The position numbers and the translations under genes were made by a program. Source: Phocicoccus schoeneichii (GTDB lineage: Bacteria > Bacillota > Bacilli > Staphylococcales > Salinicoccaceae). Taken from it: a stretch of 64,000 nt of DNA. Each line of letters opens with the position of its first letter. The first letter of the stretch is position 1. The notes beneath the pieces are model-generated. The model did no database searches. It was not told where the DNA came from and saw only the letters and a program-made list of their open reading frames with translations. Shown here piece after piece: positions 26,969-38,776 of this stretch. The stretch spans positions 620,001 through 684,000 of the forward strand of contig NZ_BMDB01000001.1 of NCBI RefSeq assembly GCF_014635565.1, in the 5' to 3' direction.

Positions 26969-28807
26969 TCACTCCTCAGATTTCTTTTTTTCTCTTTTCG
27001 CAGCGCGATCTCTTTCACCTTTATCTAGAATCTTTTTACGCATACGTATTGATTCTGGTGTCACTTCAACAAGTTCATCCTCATTGATATACTCAAGCGC
27101 TTCTTCTAACGTTAAAATTCTTGGACGTTTCATAGTTTGTGTTTGTTCTTTTGTTGCTGAACGAATGTTGTTTGCTGCTTTAACTTTAGTGATGTTAACA
27201 GTTAAGTCGTTATCACGAGAGTTTTCACCAACAATCATTCCTTCATATACTTCAGTTCCTGGTTCCATGAAGTTTGTACCACGGTCCTCTAAATTAAGAA
27301 TTGAATACGTGCTAGCTGAACCTTTGTCCATAGAAACAAGTACACCATTTCTACGCCCACCAATACGACCTTTGAGTAATGGTCTGTAGCCTTCAAACGT
27401 ATGGTTAAGTATACCATAACCACGCGTTAACGACATGAATTCTGTGGAATAACCGATTAGTCCACGTGCAGGAATATGGAAGATTAGACGCGTCTGTCCA
27501 TTTGCACTCTGAGTCATATCTGCCATTTCACCTTTACGAGTTCCAAGCGATTCAATTACAGAACCTGCATATTCACTTGGTACATCAATTTGTACACGTT
27601 CATATGGTTCCATTTTTTTACCATCGATTTCACGAATGATTACTTCTGGTTTAGATACTTGTAACTCAAATCCTTCACGTCTCATGTTTTCGATAAGAAT
27701 AGATAAGTGAAGTTCACCACGACCTGACACCTTCCATGCGTCTGGACGGTCTGTAGGATCTACTCTTAATGATACGTCTGTCTCTAATTGAACATTTAAA
27801 CGTTCTTCAATTTTACGTGCTGTAACAAATTTACCTTCACGACCAGCGAATGGTGAATTATTTACTGAAAATGTCATTTGTAATGTTGGTTCATCAATAA
27901 TTGGCGCTTCCATTGGTTCTTGAACATCTGTAGGTGTAACAGTTTCACCTACATTGATATCTTCAAGTCCAGATAAAGCAATGATATCTCCAGATTTTGC
28001 ACTCTCGATTTCATCTCTTTGCAATCCAAAGTAACCAAACATTTTGCTGATTCGGAAGTTTTTAACTGTACCGTCTAATTTTATAAGGGATACTTGTTCA
28101 CCAACATGAAGTTCTCCTCTAAAAATACGGCCAATACCAATACGACCAACGTAATCATTATAATCGAGTAATGAAACTTGGAACTGTAATGGCTCATCAC
28201 TGTTATCAATTGGTGCTGGGACACTTTCAATAATTGTGTCATATAAACATTTCATGTTTTCATCTTGCTGTTTTGGATCAAGACTTGCTGTACCATTCAT
28301 TGCTGATGCGTATACAACTGGGAATTCTAACTGATCATCATCTGCATCAAGTTCAATGAATAATTCTAATACTTCATCCACTACTTCTGTTGGGCGTGCT
28401 TGTGGTTTGTCAATTTTGTTTACAACTACTAATGGTTTTAAACCAACTTCTAATGCTTTCTTTAATACGAAACGCGTTTGTGGCATTGTTCCTTCAAAAG
28501 CATCGACAACTAAGATTACGCCGTCTACCATTTTAAGAATACGTTCAACCTCTCCACCAAAGTCAGCGTGTCCAGGAGTATCTAGAATGTTAATACGCAC
28601 ACCCTCATAGTCAATCGCTGTATTTTTTGATAGGATTGTAATTCCGCGTTCTCTTTCAATGTCATTTGAGTCCATTGCACGTTCTGCAACATGTTCGTTT
28701 GCACGGAAGATTCCTGATTGTTTGAGTAACTGGTCTACAAGTGTCGTTTTTCCGTGGTCAACGTGGGCAATAATTGCAATGTTTCTGATATCTTTTCTTA
28801 AGTTCAT
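26969..28807 (-). CDS. typA: Ribosome-associated GTPase TypA/BipA
   Basis: Translational GTPase of the EF-G/LepA superfamily that helps 50S assembly at low temperature and under stress. The N-terminal G domain has [15 protein letters not shown], the effector region [28 protein letters not shown] and [15 protein letters not shown]-like domains II, III and V follow, and then the TypA-specific C-terminal domain. The length of 612 residues is typical. I took the ATG after AAGGGAATTATTTG; the TTG codon directly before it is also in frame. It is divergent from ylaF. Confidence 0.97.
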   Translation of the reverse strand: MNLRKDIRNIAIIAHVDHGKTTLVDQLLKQSGIFRANEHVAERAMDSNDIERERGITILSKNTAIDYEGVRINILDTPGHADFGGEVERILKMVDGVILVVDAFEGTMPQTRFVLKKALEVGLKPLVVVNKIDKPQARPTEVVDEVLELFIELDADDDQLEFPVVYASAMNGTASLDPKQQDENMKCLYDTIIESVPAPIDNSDEPLQFQVSLLDYNDYVGRIGIGRIFRGELHVGEQVSLIKLDGTVKNFRISKMFGYFGLQRDEIESAKSGDIIALSGLEDINVGETVTPTDVQEPMEAPIIDEPTLQMTFSVNNSPFAGREGKFVTARKIEERLNVQLETDVSLRVDPTDRPDAWKVSGRGELHLSILIENMRREGFELQVSKPEVIIREIDGKKMEPYERVQIDVPSEYAGSVIESLGTRKGEMADMTQSANGQTRLIFHIPARGLIGYSTEFMSLTRGYGILNHTFEGYRPLLKGRIGGRRNGVLVSMDKGSASTYSILNLEDRGTNFMEPGTEVYEGMIVGENSRDNDLTVNITKVKAANNIRSATKEQTQTMKRPRILTLEEALEYINEDELVEVTPESIRMRKKILDKGERDRAAKREKKKSEE

Positions 28808-28917
28808 CAAATAATTCCCTTCAATCTGTGTATCTAACTAAAATATTATATCACAATGAATGTTATTATATGTGCTACAATAACTATAAATATTTATTTT
28901 TTCTGGAGGCGTCACTT

Positions 28918-29106
28918 TTGAAACCAAAATCAAAAGCACCATTTCTAATTTTAGCCATTTTTGCAGTCTTACTCATGGTCGTATTTGCAGTTCTTTTAGT
29001 TGAAGAAATGTGGCTACTTGCAATCTTCACTGTTGGTCTATTCATTGCTACATTCGGTGTAGGCTTTACTCTTAAAAAACGGTATAGAGAAAACGATTGG
29101 TTATAA
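28918..29106 (+). CDS. ylaF: Small membrane protein YlaF (DUF5325)
   Basis: A 62-residue protein with two hydrophobic segments (about residues 8-27 and 30-49) and a basic tail LKKRYRENDWL. It starts at TTG, with GGAGG nine bases upstream, which excludes the longer open frame that runs back into the promoter region. Length, double membrane segment and position beside typA match the DUF5325 family. Its function is unknown. A terminator follows. Confidence 0.85.
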   Translation: MKPKSKAPFLILAIFAVLLMVVFAVLLVEEMWLLAIFTVGLFIATFGVGFTLKKRYRENDWL

Positions 29107-29128
29107 AATTAAATTAAACTTTAATCTA

Positions 29129-29180
29129 AACACAGTCTATAATCTTTTTACCTACTGTTTATAACGGACTGTGTTTTTTT
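29129..29180 (+). terminator. Terminator after ylaF
   Basis: Stem AACACAGTC and its complement, extended by a second TATAA/TTATA pairing inside, followed by a run of seven T on the plus strand. Confidence 0.85.
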
Positions 29181-29205
29181 ATCTCGAAAATTCAAAAATC
29201 ACGTT

Positions 29206-29234
29206 TTGAACATTTTTGTAGCAACTTATATACT
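29206..29234 (+). promoter_or_regulatory. Promoter for the frameshifted NERD-like gene
   Basis: TTGAAC and TATACT separated by exactly 17 bases, with the -10 element 22 bases before the start codon. The intact promoter argues that the gene was, or still is, expressed. Confidence 0.7.
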
Positions 29235-29256
29235 GAAAAAAACTTGAGGTGACTAC

Positions 29257-30125
29257 ATGAAAATTAAAAACGATAAACTCAAGGTCTATGAGTTCCTTTA
29301 TAACCGTGTTTCATTTAGTGAAGAAGAGCTAGAAGAATATGCACATTTAAAACGCATGAATGTATTAGAATCTGTGTTTAACACCTATCTCAAAAAAATC
29401 GATCATTCTAAAATCGAAATCTATTGGCATTTAACATTACCCATCGAGAATAAAAAAGAAACAATCGAAGCAATGATTGTCACTTCTACAACCGTCCATC
29501 TTTTTAAAATTTTAGATCTTACTGGTCTACATACTATTAATCCGTTTAATATCCTACTTAAAAACAACCTTCCCGTACTTGATTTAAATCTAGGTGACGC
29601 CTACTACAATGTAATCAAAGATACTAAGATTGAACAAGATGGATTTAAGAAACCAATTTTCTTAAATTATGTAGTCTTAGATGAATCTTTTTCACTCATT
29701 GGTCAATCAAACTATCCTTTTTTAACACCACGTACACTATCAAGCTATTTAAAAAGAATTGAAAATACGAGTCAATCAAAAAAGCTCAACGCCCTGTTTT
29801 AAATCTCATTGATAAGAAAGATGAAATAAACGATACATTTAAAACAGGGCTAAAATGTATCAATTGTCACTCATTAAATATTGAAGTGAATACACATGTA
29901 CTAAACTGTCTAGACTGTCCATCGATATTTGATATCGAGGAGTTAGTATATTCCTATATTACGTTTGCATTCCAAAGACCATTTAAAAAAAGTGAGGTCT
30001 ACGCTCATTTAGGAGGTAAACTCTCACTCTACCGAATTCAATCGATATTAAAAAAGTACTTTAACAAAGTAACACCTAAAGGTCACTTTTATGAATGTTA
30101 TGGAACGTATCATGTGCCAAGATAA
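29257..30125 (+). pseudogene. Frameshifted degenerate NERD-like protein with zinc ribbon
   Basis: Two adjacent reading frames make up one gene. The first ends prematurely at 29802; the second frame is open from at least 29772 to 30125. They can be joined at a run of six A (29778-29783), where one extra A would give SQSKKAQRPVLNLIDKK and a product of about 288 residues. The second part carries CINCHSLN and CLDC, a four-cysteine zinc ribbon, then a winged-helix-like tail. The layout parallels the NERD protein at 57101-58015, but the nuclease-core Asp and Glu-x-Lys are missing. Start and ribosome binding site GAGGTGA are intact. Its end overlaps the convergent suhB gene by 50 bases. Confidence 0.7.
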
Positions 30126-30903
30126 AACCATCATCTTTTTTTATAATATCTGTTATTTCTTTTTGTAAAACTGCATTTGTCGCAAGAACACTTGTTTGTT
30201 CTAGCCAATTATTTTGCCTGCCTAAGAAATCCGTTGTAATAATCCCTACTTCATTACCAATAATTTTTCCTCCTGAGAAATCCCATGGAGAAAGTCTAAA
30301 GAACATAGCCGCTTCAATTCTCCCTTCGATGAGTTGTGCATATTCAAGTGCTGCGCTACCTAAGGATCTTGGGCTACGGCACTCTTTTACAATTTCTATG
30401 AGTGGCGCTTTAATATCCTCTCTTATTAACCATTTATGACTAATTCCGACAAGTGAATCTGAGAGATGTGAAGTCTTTACTGTTTCTAGTTTTTCATCAT
30501 TTACAAATGCACCTTTACCCACTTCAGCAGAAACTAGTTTATCTTTCATGACATCTAAGATGAGCCCAGCATATGGTTCGCCATCTTTATAAATACCAAT
30601 TGAAATCGCAAAGTTCTCCCTTTGATGAACAAAGTTTAAAGTCCCGTCAATTGGGTCAATAATCCAGAGATAGCCAGACTTGCTGTCTACTATATCAGCT
30701 TCATATTCTTCTCCTACAATATTATGTTCTGGGTAAATTTCTTTTATTTTCGCTCTAATATATTGTTCAGTTTCCAAATCTACAGTTGTTACAAGGTCAT
30801 TTGGATTTGATTTACTTTCTACTTGAAAGGACTCCTCCATACGATTCCTAATAAATGCCCCACTATTTCTTATTAACTCTTTTGCAAACAAGTAAACACT
30901 CAT
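30076..30903 (-). CDS. suhB: Inositol monophosphatase family protein (SuhB-like)
   Basis: Metal-dependent sugar or inositol phosphatase of 275 residues. The lithium-sensitive phosphatase motifs are GEEYEADIVD with the metal-binding Glu, LWIIDPIDGTLNFVHQ with the metal-binding aspartates, and FRLSPWDFSGGKIIGNEVG near residue 215. The natural substrate is not predictable: family members act on inositol-1-phosphate, NADP or fructose bisphosphate. Neighbouring yktB and typA keep the staphylococcal gene order. Its last codons overlap the frameshifted gene on the other strand. Confidence 0.9.
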   Translation of the reverse strand: MSVYLFAKELIRNSGAFIRNRMEESFQVESKSNPNDLVTTVDLETEQYIRAKIKEIYPEHNIVGEEYEADIVDSKSGYLWIIDPIDGTLNFVHQRENFAISIGIYKDGEPYAGLILDVMKDKLVSAEVGKGAFVNDEKLETVKTSHLSDSLVGISHKWLIREDIKAPLIEIVKECRSPRSLGSAALEYAQLIEGRIEAAMFFRLSPWDFSGGKIIGNEVGIITTDFLGRQNNWLEQTSVLATNAVLQKEITDIIKKDDGFILAHDTFHNIHKSDL

Positions 30904-30983
30904 TGAATCCCTCCATTTGAAAGTTTCTTATATCTATTTTATCATACAAGAATAGATATAAAAGTATACTACTGGAGGACATA

Positions 30984-31604
30984 ATGACTAAATATAAATT
31001 TACTAAACGAGATTTTGACGTGTTTAAAATTGAGGGTCTTGAAAATAGAATGGAAGAACTCATTGAAATCACACGTCCTAAGTTAGAGAATCTTGGTGAA
31101 GACCTCACACCTTTTCTTACTGAATTAACTGGTGAAGCACACTTCCCGCATGTTGCAAAGCATGCACGCCGTACAATCAATCCACCTGATGATACATGGG
31201 TTGCATTCTCAACGAACAAACGTGGATATAAAATGTTGCCAAATTTCCAAATTGGATTGTTTAAGGACCATGCATTTGTACAATATGGCATTATCTACGA
31301 AGCACCCGGTAAACAATACGCGAGTAAAATTTGGATGAAACAGATTGATGATATTGAATCGCTTGGTAAAGACTTCTTTATTACACTCGATCATATGAAA
31401 CCTGATAAGTTACTCCTTAGTGATATAGATGAAGCTGAAATTAAAAAAGGGCTAGAAAGATTAGCTCACGTTAAAAAAGGCGAATTTCTAATCGGAAAAA
31501 TATATTATCCAGATAGTGATGCATTAAAGACAGACAATAGTTTCTTGGAAGATATTAAAGAAACATTTAAAATACTTTCAAAATTTTATATTAATAATGA
31601 TTGA
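30984..31604 (+). CDS. yktB: UPF0637 (DUF1054) family protein YktB
   Basis: Cytoplasmic protein of 206 residues. It begins with KFTKRDFDVFKIEGLENRME and includes FPHVAKHARRTINPPDDTWV and NKRGYKMLPNFQIGLF, which identify the DUF1054 family. The biochemical role is unknown. CTGGAGG precedes the ATG. It is divergent from suhB; a ten-base inverted repeat with a twelve-base loop (30929-30960) lies in the shared upstream region. A terminator shared with ilvA follows. Confidence 0.92.
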   Translation: MTKYKFTKRDFDVFKIEGLENRMEELIEITRPKLENLGEDLTPFLTELTGEAHFPHVAKHARRTINPPDDTWVAFSTNKRGYKMLPNFQIGLFKDHAFVQYGIIYEAPGKQYASKIWMKQIDDIESLGKDFFITLDHMKPDKLLLSDIDEAEIKKGLERLAHVKKGEFLIGKIYYPDSDALKTDNSFLEDIKETFKILSKFYINND

Positions 31605-31607
31605 TGT

Positions 31608-31646
31608 TAAAAGACACCGTACATTTATTGTACGGTGTCTCTTTTA
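31608..31646. terminator. Bidirectional terminator between yktB and ilvA
   Basis: Perfect 12-base stem with arm AGACACCGTACA and a five-base loop, flanked by AAAA and TTTT. It closes the ilv-leu operon on the minus strand. Confidence 0.88.
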
Positions 31647-32570
31647 ATACGAAGTATATTCATTAGCAAGTTTATGGAATTCTCCAAATCGGCTGATATC
31701 AACATTACCTCCACTGATCACTAGTCCAATATTTTGCTCTACAATATCTTTATGGTGATACAGTAGATATGCGAGTGGACTCGCACCAGCTCCTTCAACT
31801 AATGTCTTATTTCTCTCTAACATATAGATCATCGCATTGGCGATTTCACCATCCGTTACCGTCACAATATCATCCACATAATTTTTACATGCCTGTTCAG
31901 TAATCTTTCCTGGTTCTTTCACTGCAATGCCGTCCGCAATTGTATCTACTTTTTCAAGTACAACATGTTTATTTTGATGAAAAGATTCATACATCGCTTT
32001 TGCACCATATGCTTGAACTCCAATAATTCGAATATTCGGATTAATTGACTTTGCTGTAAATGCAATGCCTGAAGCGAGACCCCCTCCACCAATCGGTACA
32101 ATAATACATTCTAGATTCTTAATTTCCGCAATCATTTCCCTAGCGATTGTTCCTTGTCCCGCTATTACATGGACATCATCAAATGGATGAACATACGTTG
32201 CACCGGTTTCTTTTTGAAACTCGAGTGATGCATGATATGCATCATCAAAACTTTCTCCAATTAGAACGACAGTTGCCCCATAGCTTTCAGTTGCTCGAAC
32301 CTTTTGTATAGGTGTATTCACAGGCATATAAATCGTTGCTTTAACACCTAATTTATATGCTGCTAATGCAACACCTTGTGCATGATTACCTGCAGATGCT
32401 GTTACGACACCTCTATTTAATTCTTCATCAGTTAACTTCTTTAACTTAAAACTTGCGCCTCTAAACTTAAATGCACCAGTTTTTTGTTGATTCTCCATTT
32501 TAAAGTATACAGTCTTACCTGTTATATCATTTGTCGTTTGCGATGTAACTAAAGGTGTTTTTTGAGACAC
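31644..32570 (-). CDS. ilvA: Threonine dehydratase, single-domain (start unclear)
   Basis: PLP enzyme that deaminates threonine to 2-oxobutyrate for isoleucine synthesis. The PLP lysine motif GAFKFRGASFK, ASAGNHAQG, and GGGGLASG are clear. There is no C-terminal ACT-like regulatory domain, so the protein resembles the shorter TdcB-type rather than feedback-inhibited IlvA. The only standard start is GTG, with GGGAGAG upstream. That start omits the first helix of the family: codons immediately before it read DLIRDAWESLQG, as expected for the missing helix, in frame with no ATG, GTG or TTG. It is the last gene of the ilv-leu operon. Confidence 0.9.
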   Translation of the reverse strand: MSQKTPLVTSQTTNDITGKTVYFKMENQQKTGAFKFRGASFKLKKLTDEELNRGVVTASAGNHAQGVALAAYKLGVKATIYMPVNTPIQKVRATESYGATVVLIGESFDDAYHASLEFQKETGATYVHPFDDVHVIAGQGTIAREMIAEIKNLECIIVPIGGGGLASGIAFTAKSINPNIRIIGVQAYGAKAMYESFHQNKHVVLEKVDTIADGIAVKEPGKITEQACKNYVDDIVTVTDGEIANAMIYMLERNKTLVEGAGASPLAYLLYHHKDIVEQNIGLVISGGNVDISRFGEFHKLANEYTSY

Positions 32571-32611
32571 GCCTTGAAGACTCTCCCATGCATCTCTAAT
32601 TAAATCGCCAG

Positions 32612-33211
32612 TTAAATAATCCCCACTGGCACTTCACGCTCCTCGTATTCTTTGATTTTATCCTCATGTAACAATGTTAGAGAAATATCATCCCAACCAT
32701 TTAATAATTTCTCACGATGATACTCTGAAATATCAAACGGCGTAATTTCACCGCTTGATTCTTTAATCCATTTATTCTTTAAATCAATTTCTAGATTAAA
32801 GTCACCACTTTGACTTTTCTCAGTGTATTCCTCAATTTTTTCCTCATCTAATGTAATAAGCAAAATACCATTTTTAAATGCGTTATTATAAAATATATCT
32901 GCAAAACTTGGTGCAATGATCACCTTAAATCCATAATCTAATAATGACCATGGTGCGTGCTCACGACTTGACCCACATCCAAAGTTTGGTCCTGTAACCA
33001 ATACACTTGCACCGCTGTATTCCTCATCATCTAGATGGAAGTTTGAGCGAAGATTCCCGTCGTCATCATATCTCCAATTATAAAATACAAACTCACCGAA
33101 CCCTGTACGCTCAATACGTTTCAAAAACTGTTTTGGAATAATCTGATCGGTATCTATGTTTTCTCTATTAAGAGCGAAAACCTTACCTGAATGTGCTATA
33201 AATTTTTCCAT
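32612..33211 (-). CDS. leuD: 3-isopropylmalate dehydratase small subunit LeuD
   Basis: Small swivelling-domain subunit of isopropylmalate isomerase in leucine synthesis. The motifs NIDTDQIIPKQFLKRIERTG at the N-terminus and GPNFGCGSSREHAPW are diagnostic. At 199 residues it is normal length. It lies 17 bases after leuC and works with LeuC, which holds the 4Fe-4S cluster. Its stop codon lies inside the region where the N-terminal helix of IlvA appears to be encoded in another frame. Confidence 0.97.
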   Translation of the reverse strand: MEKFIAHSGKVFALNRENIDTDQIIPKQFLKRIERTGFGEFVFYNWRYDDDGNLRSNFHLDDEEYSGASVLVTGPNFGCGSSREHAPWSLLDYGFKVIIAPSFADIFYNNAFKNGILLITLDEEKIEEYTEKSQSGDFNLEIDLKNKWIKESSGEITPFDISEYHREKLLNGWDDISLTLLHEDKIKEYEEREVPVGII

Positions 33212-33228
33212 CGGACTCCCTCCTAATA

Positions 33229-34629
33229 TTATGCAAAACTATATGCTCTAACATCTACAAAACGTCCTTCAATCGCTGCTGCTGCTGCCATTTCAGGGCT
33301 GACTAGATGTGTTCTTGCACCGTTTCCTTGTCTACCTTCGAAGTTACGGTTAGATGTTGATGCACAACGTCCACCGCTTGGAATAATATCATCGTTCATT
33401 CCAAGACAAGCTGAACACCCTGAATTTCTCCATTCAAATCCAGCGTCAGTAAATACTTTGTCTAGTCCAATTGTCTCTGCTTCTTCTTTAACTAAGAATG
33501 AGCCAGGTACAACAATTGCCTTTACGCCTTCTTTAACTTTTTTGCCTTTAATAATCTCTGCTGCTCGTTTTAAATCTTTTAGTCTACTATTTGTACAAGA
33601 TCCAATGAATACGTGTGAAACATCAATATCTGTGATACGTTGACCCTCTTCAAGTCCCATGTATTCTAAAGCTCTCATGACTTCATCTTTATTATCCACT
33701 TCGCTTATTTTTGGTGTCTTGCCTGTGATTGGTACAACCATCGATGGGTTTGTTCCCCATGATACTTGTGGTTCGATTTTAGTCGCATCTATTTCTATTG
33801 TTTTATCGTATTTTGCACCGTCATCCGTTCTAAGATTTAGCCATTCTTCTTTAAGTGCTTCAAATGCTTCTTCGTCTTTAGGCACATATTTACGTCCATA
33901 TAGATAATCGATTGTTTTCTCATCTGGACTGATTAAACCAGCACGTGCACCGCCTTCAATAGACATGTTACAAACTGTCATACGCCCTTCCATAGTAAGA
34001 TCCCGAATTGCTTGTCCAGTGTATTCAACTACATACCCTGTACCGAAGTTCACTCCAAACTTAGCGATAATCGCAAGGATTAAGTCCTTTGCCGTAACAC
34101 CAATTGGCAGGTCACCATTCACCTTAACATTCATCGTTTTAGGTTTCTCTTGAGCCAATGTTTGTGTTGCAAATACATGCTCAACTTCACTTGTACCAAT
34201 ACCGAATGCAAGTGCACCAAATGCACCGTGAGTCGATGTATGTGAGTCTCCACACACGATTGTCTTACCGGGTTGTGTTAACCCCAGTTGTGGCCCAATG
34301 ACGTGTACAATACCTTGATCTTTGTGGAACATTCCAGCAAGTTTAATACCAAACTCACTACAGTTTTCCCTTAAAGCGTCTAGTTGCTGTTTTGCAATTT
34401 TATCTTTGATTTCTTCGACATTTTTAGTCGGTACATTATGATCCATAGTTGCAAAAGTTAAATCCGGACGACGGACCGTTCTATTTGCGAGTCTAAGTCC
34501 TTCAAATGCTTGTGGAGAAGTCACCTCATGAATAAGATGTAAGTCAATGTAGAGAATATCTGGTTTACCTTCTTCTTTATACACCACATGCTTATTCCAA
34601 ATCTTTTCAATAATTGTCTCTTTACTCAT
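33229..34629 (-). CDS. leuC: 3-isopropylmalate dehydratase large subunit LeuC
   Basis: Aconitase-family subunit carrying the 4Fe-4S cluster that isomerises 2- to 3-isopropylmalate. Cluster cysteines occur in [12 protein letters not shown] and in [13 protein letters not shown]. Also seen are [28 protein letters not shown] and the C-terminal [22 protein letters not shown]. The length of 466 residues is typical. It is three bases after leuB in the operon. Confidence 0.98.
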   Translation of the reverse strand: MSKETIIEKIWNKHVVYKEEGKPDILYIDLHLIHEVTSPQAFEGLRLANRTVRRPDLTFATMDHNVPTKNVEEIKDKIAKQQLDALRENCSEFGIKLAGMFHKDQGIVHVIGPQLGLTQPGKTIVCGDSHTSTHGAFGALAFGIGTSEVEHVFATQTLAQEKPKTMNVKVNGDLPIGVTAKDLILAIIAKFGVNFGTGYVVEYTGQAIRDLTMEGRMTVCNMSIEGGARAGLISPDEKTIDYLYGRKYVPKDEEAFEALKEEWLNLRTDDGAKYDKTIEIDATKIEPQVSWGTNPSMVVPITGKTPKISEVDNKDEVMRALEYMGLEEGQRITDIDVSHVFIGSCTNSRLKDLKRAAEIIKGKKVKEGVKAIVVPGSFLVKEEAETIGLDKVFTDAGFEWRNSGCSACLGMNDDIIPSGGRCASTSNRNFEGRQGNGARTHLVSPEMAAAAAIEGRFVDVRAYSFA

Positions 34630-34632
34630 AGA

Positions 34633-35703
34633 CTACTCCTCCCTCATAAATTCAATAATCTTGTCCGTCATTTCAACCGTATTTAAAACTTTTCCATCCA
34701 TGTCTAAATCGCCTGTATGATATCCTTCATCTAGTGCACGTTCTACGGATTTTTCAATTACCTCAGCTGCTTTTGGCATAGATAATGAGTGTTGTAGCAT
34801 CATAGCAACTGATAAAATCATACTGATTGGATTAGCAATCCCCTTACCTGCTATGTCTGGTGCAGATCCATGAATCGGTTCGAATAACCCAAGACTTTTA
34901 TCGTTCAAGCTAGCAGATGCAAGTACTCCGATTGTACCCGGTATAATAGACGCTTCATCACTTAAAATATCACCAAATAAATTTTCAGTAACAATAGTAT
35001 CAAATGACTTTGGTTCTGTAATGAGTTTCATAGCTGCAGCATCCACAAGTAAATGCTCAAGCTCTACCTCTTTATACTCTTTCGATACTTCTTCTGCAAT
35101 TTCTCTCCACATTCTAGATGATTCTAAGACATTCGCTTTATCTACTGATGTTAATTTCTTACTTCGTCCCATTGCTGACTGAAAACCAATATGCATGATG
35201 CGTTTAATCTCTTCCCTTGTGTACTGGAGAGTATCTACAACAGTATTGCCATTATCTCTACGTTCTCTTGGTGTTCCAAAATAAAGTCCTCCAGTGAGTT
35301 CACGAACAATTAAGATATCAGCGCCTTCGACACGATCACTTTTTAACGGGGAAGCATGAACAAGCGGTTTATAAACACGAATAGGTCTCAAGTTAGCAAA
35401 TAGGTTCAATGCTTTTCTAATCCCAAGTAATCCTTGTTCTGGACGCTTACTGACTTCGATATTATCCCACTTTGGTCCTCCTACAGCACCGAGTAAAATT
35501 GAATCTGCATTTTTACATGCTTCAATTGTCGTTTGTGGTAAAGGTGTGTGATGATTATCAACTGCCACTCCCCCAATATCTGCTGTTTCGTAACTGAATG
35601 TTACATTAAAGCTTTTACTTATCTGATCCATTACTCTTACTGCAGATTCCATAATCTCTGGTCCAATACCATCTCCAGGCAATAAGACAATTTTTTTGGC
35701 CAT
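34633..35703 (-). CDS. leuB: 3-isopropylmalate dehydrogenase LeuB
   Basis: NAD-dependent beta-decarboxylating dehydrogenase, third step of leucine synthesis. Motifs include LLPGDGIGPEIM, GAVGGPKWDN, the substrate-binding RELTGGLYFG, and TENLFGDILSDEASIIPGTIG with the metal aspartates. The cofactor loop GSAPDIAGKGIANP marks NAD specificity. The product has 356 residues. It shares one base with the end of leuA. Confidence 0.98.
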   Translation of the reverse strand: MAKKIVLLPGDGIGPEIMESAVRVMDQISKSFNVTFSYETADIGGVAVDNHHTPLPQTTIEACKNADSILLGAVGGPKWDNIEVSKRPEQGLLGIRKALNLFANLRPIRVYKPLVHASPLKSDRVEGADILIVRELTGGLYFGTPRERRDNGNTVVDTLQYTREEIKRIMHIGFQSAMGRSKKLTSVDKANVLESSRMWREIAEEVSKEYKEVELEHLLVDAAAMKLITEPKSFDTIVTENLFGDILSDEASIIPGTIGVLASASLNDKSLGLFEPIHGSAPDIAGKGIANPISMILSVAMMLQHSLSMPKAAEVIEKSVERALDEGYHTGDLDMDGKVLNTVEMTDKIIEFMREE

Positions 35704-37247
35704 TAATACGCACCTGCCTTTTGTTTTTCATGAATCATAAATCTATTTACTGCATTGATATAAGAATCAAGTGACGCTTTTAGTACATCTTGATTTGTTG
35801 AACGACCTGTAATCTGTTGATTTTCGATGTTAACTTTAAGGTGTGCCTCCGCTAATGAATCCTTACCTTTACCTACTGATCGCATTGAATAGTCTATTAC
35901 GTTTACTGTATATGGAATCATTGATACAAACGTTTTAAACAATGCTTCAACACTACCGAATGCAGAACCTTTAGAAGTACGTACTGTACCATTTGGAAAT
36001 ACCATTTCGATTTGTGCCGTACACACACCATCTTCGTCATAATTAATTTGGAAATCATTCAAACGATATCGTTCTACCATTTCAGATTCTGATTTAATCT
36101 CCATCAGAATTGCATAAATATCATCATCTGTGACATCTTTTTTAACATCTGTAATTTTCTTAAATGCTTTAAATGCGGCTTTCGACTCTTCATCTGATAA
36201 AGACATGTTAAACTCTGCGATTTTTTCTTTAAATGCATGAGATCCTGAGTGTTTACCTATGAAAATTGTATTTGCATCAGTCACACCTACAAGTTCTGGA
36301 GTAATGATTTCGTATGTCTCTCTATTTTTGAGCACGCCATCTTGGTGAATCCCAGATTCATGTGAATGCGCGTTTTGGCCAATGACTGCTTTATTACGTT
36401 GAACTTGCATACCTGAAAGATTGGATACAAGATCACTCGTTCTTTTAATTTCTTTTAAGACTGCACGTGTATGATACGGGTAAAAATCTTTTCTAATATG
36501 AAGTAATACGGCAACTTCTTCTAATGCAGCATTTCCTGCTCTTTCGCCAATACCATTCATCGATACTTCAATTTGTGTTGCTCCGTTTTCAATTCCTGCA
36601 AGTGTATTTGCAACTGCAAGACCAAGATCGTTATGACAGTGTGTTGATAATTCAACTTTCTCGATATTAGGAACATTCTCGCTTATATATTTGAACATAG
36701 CACCATATTCTTCTGGAGTTGTAAATCCAACTGTATCCGGTAAATTGATTACAGTTGCTCCTGCATCTATTACCTTTGTGATAATGCGTACTAAAAAGTC
36801 TAAATCTGATCGTGTTGCATCTTCAGCAGACCATTCAATTTCCTTAAATTTTTCTTTAGCATAAGCGACACATTCTACAGAAGTCTCTATCACTTCATCT
36901 TCATTCATTTTGAGCTTATGCTCCATGTGTATAGGGCTAGTTGCTAAAAACACATGAATGCGCGGATTTTTAGTATCTTTGAGTGCGCTCCATGCACGGT
37001 CAATATCGCTTTTTACACATCTTGCGAGTGCAGTTACTGTCGAATCTTTAATTGTGTCAGCGATGAGTTTTACTGCTTCAAAATCCCCAACACTTGCCGC
37101 TGGGAATCCCGCTTCAATCACATCTACTCCAAGCTTTTCCAACTGTTTCGCAATCTCAAGTTTCTCACTTTTATTTAGATTTACACCAGGTGATTGTTCT
37201 CCATCTCTTAGAGTTGTATCAAAAATTTTAATTCGAGTCATACACAT
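35703..37247 (-). CDS. leuA: 2-isopropylmalate synthase LeuA
   Basis: Committed enzyme of leucine synthesis, condensing acetyl-CoA with 2-oxoisovalerate. The catalytic TIM barrel shows [36 protein letters not shown] and [14 protein letters not shown]. The C-terminal third is the regulatory LeuA dimer domain for leucine feedback inhibition. It has about 514 residues. Two starts are possible, at the first ATG or two codons later ([10 protein letters not shown]); AAGGA lies four or ten bases upstream respectively. It follows ilvC. Confidence 0.97.
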   Translation of the reverse strand: MCMTRIKIFDTTLRDGEQSPGVNLNKSEKLEIAKQLEKLGVDVIEAGFPAASVGDFEAVKLIADTIKDSTVTALARCVKSDIDRAWSALKDTKNPRIHVFLATSPIHMEHKLKMNEDEVIETSVECVAYAKEKFKEIEWSAEDATRSDLDFLVRIITKVIDAGATVINLPDTVGFTTPEEYGAMFKYISENVPNIEKVELSTHCHNDLGLAVANTLAGIENGATQIEVSMNGIGERAGNAALEEVAVLLHIRKDFYPYHTRAVLKEIKRTSDLVSNLSGMQVQRNKAVIGQNAHSHESGIHQDGVLKNRETYEIITPELVGVTDANTIFIGKHSGSHAFKEKIAEFNMSLSDEESKAAFKAFKKITDVKKDVTDDDIYAILMEIKSESEMVERYRLNDFQINYDEDGVCTAQIEMVFPNGTVRTSKGSAFGSVEALFKTFVSMIPYTVNVIDYSMRSVGKGKDSLAEAHLKVNIENQQITGRSTNQDVLKASLDSYINAVNRFMIHEKQKAGAY

Positions 37248-37259
37248 ACATTCCTTTTC

Positions 37260-38763
<1,504 letters not shown>

Positions 38764-38776
<13 letters not shown>

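Noticed and set aside
28828-28917. Longer N-terminus for YlaF
   Set aside because: The extension is cysteine- and tyrosine-rich, unlike the family, and GGAGG supports the TTG start.
30863-31291. Open frame of 142 codons antisense to yktB
   Set aside because: It overlaps the confidently identified yktB and the suhB start; no recognisable domain or signals.
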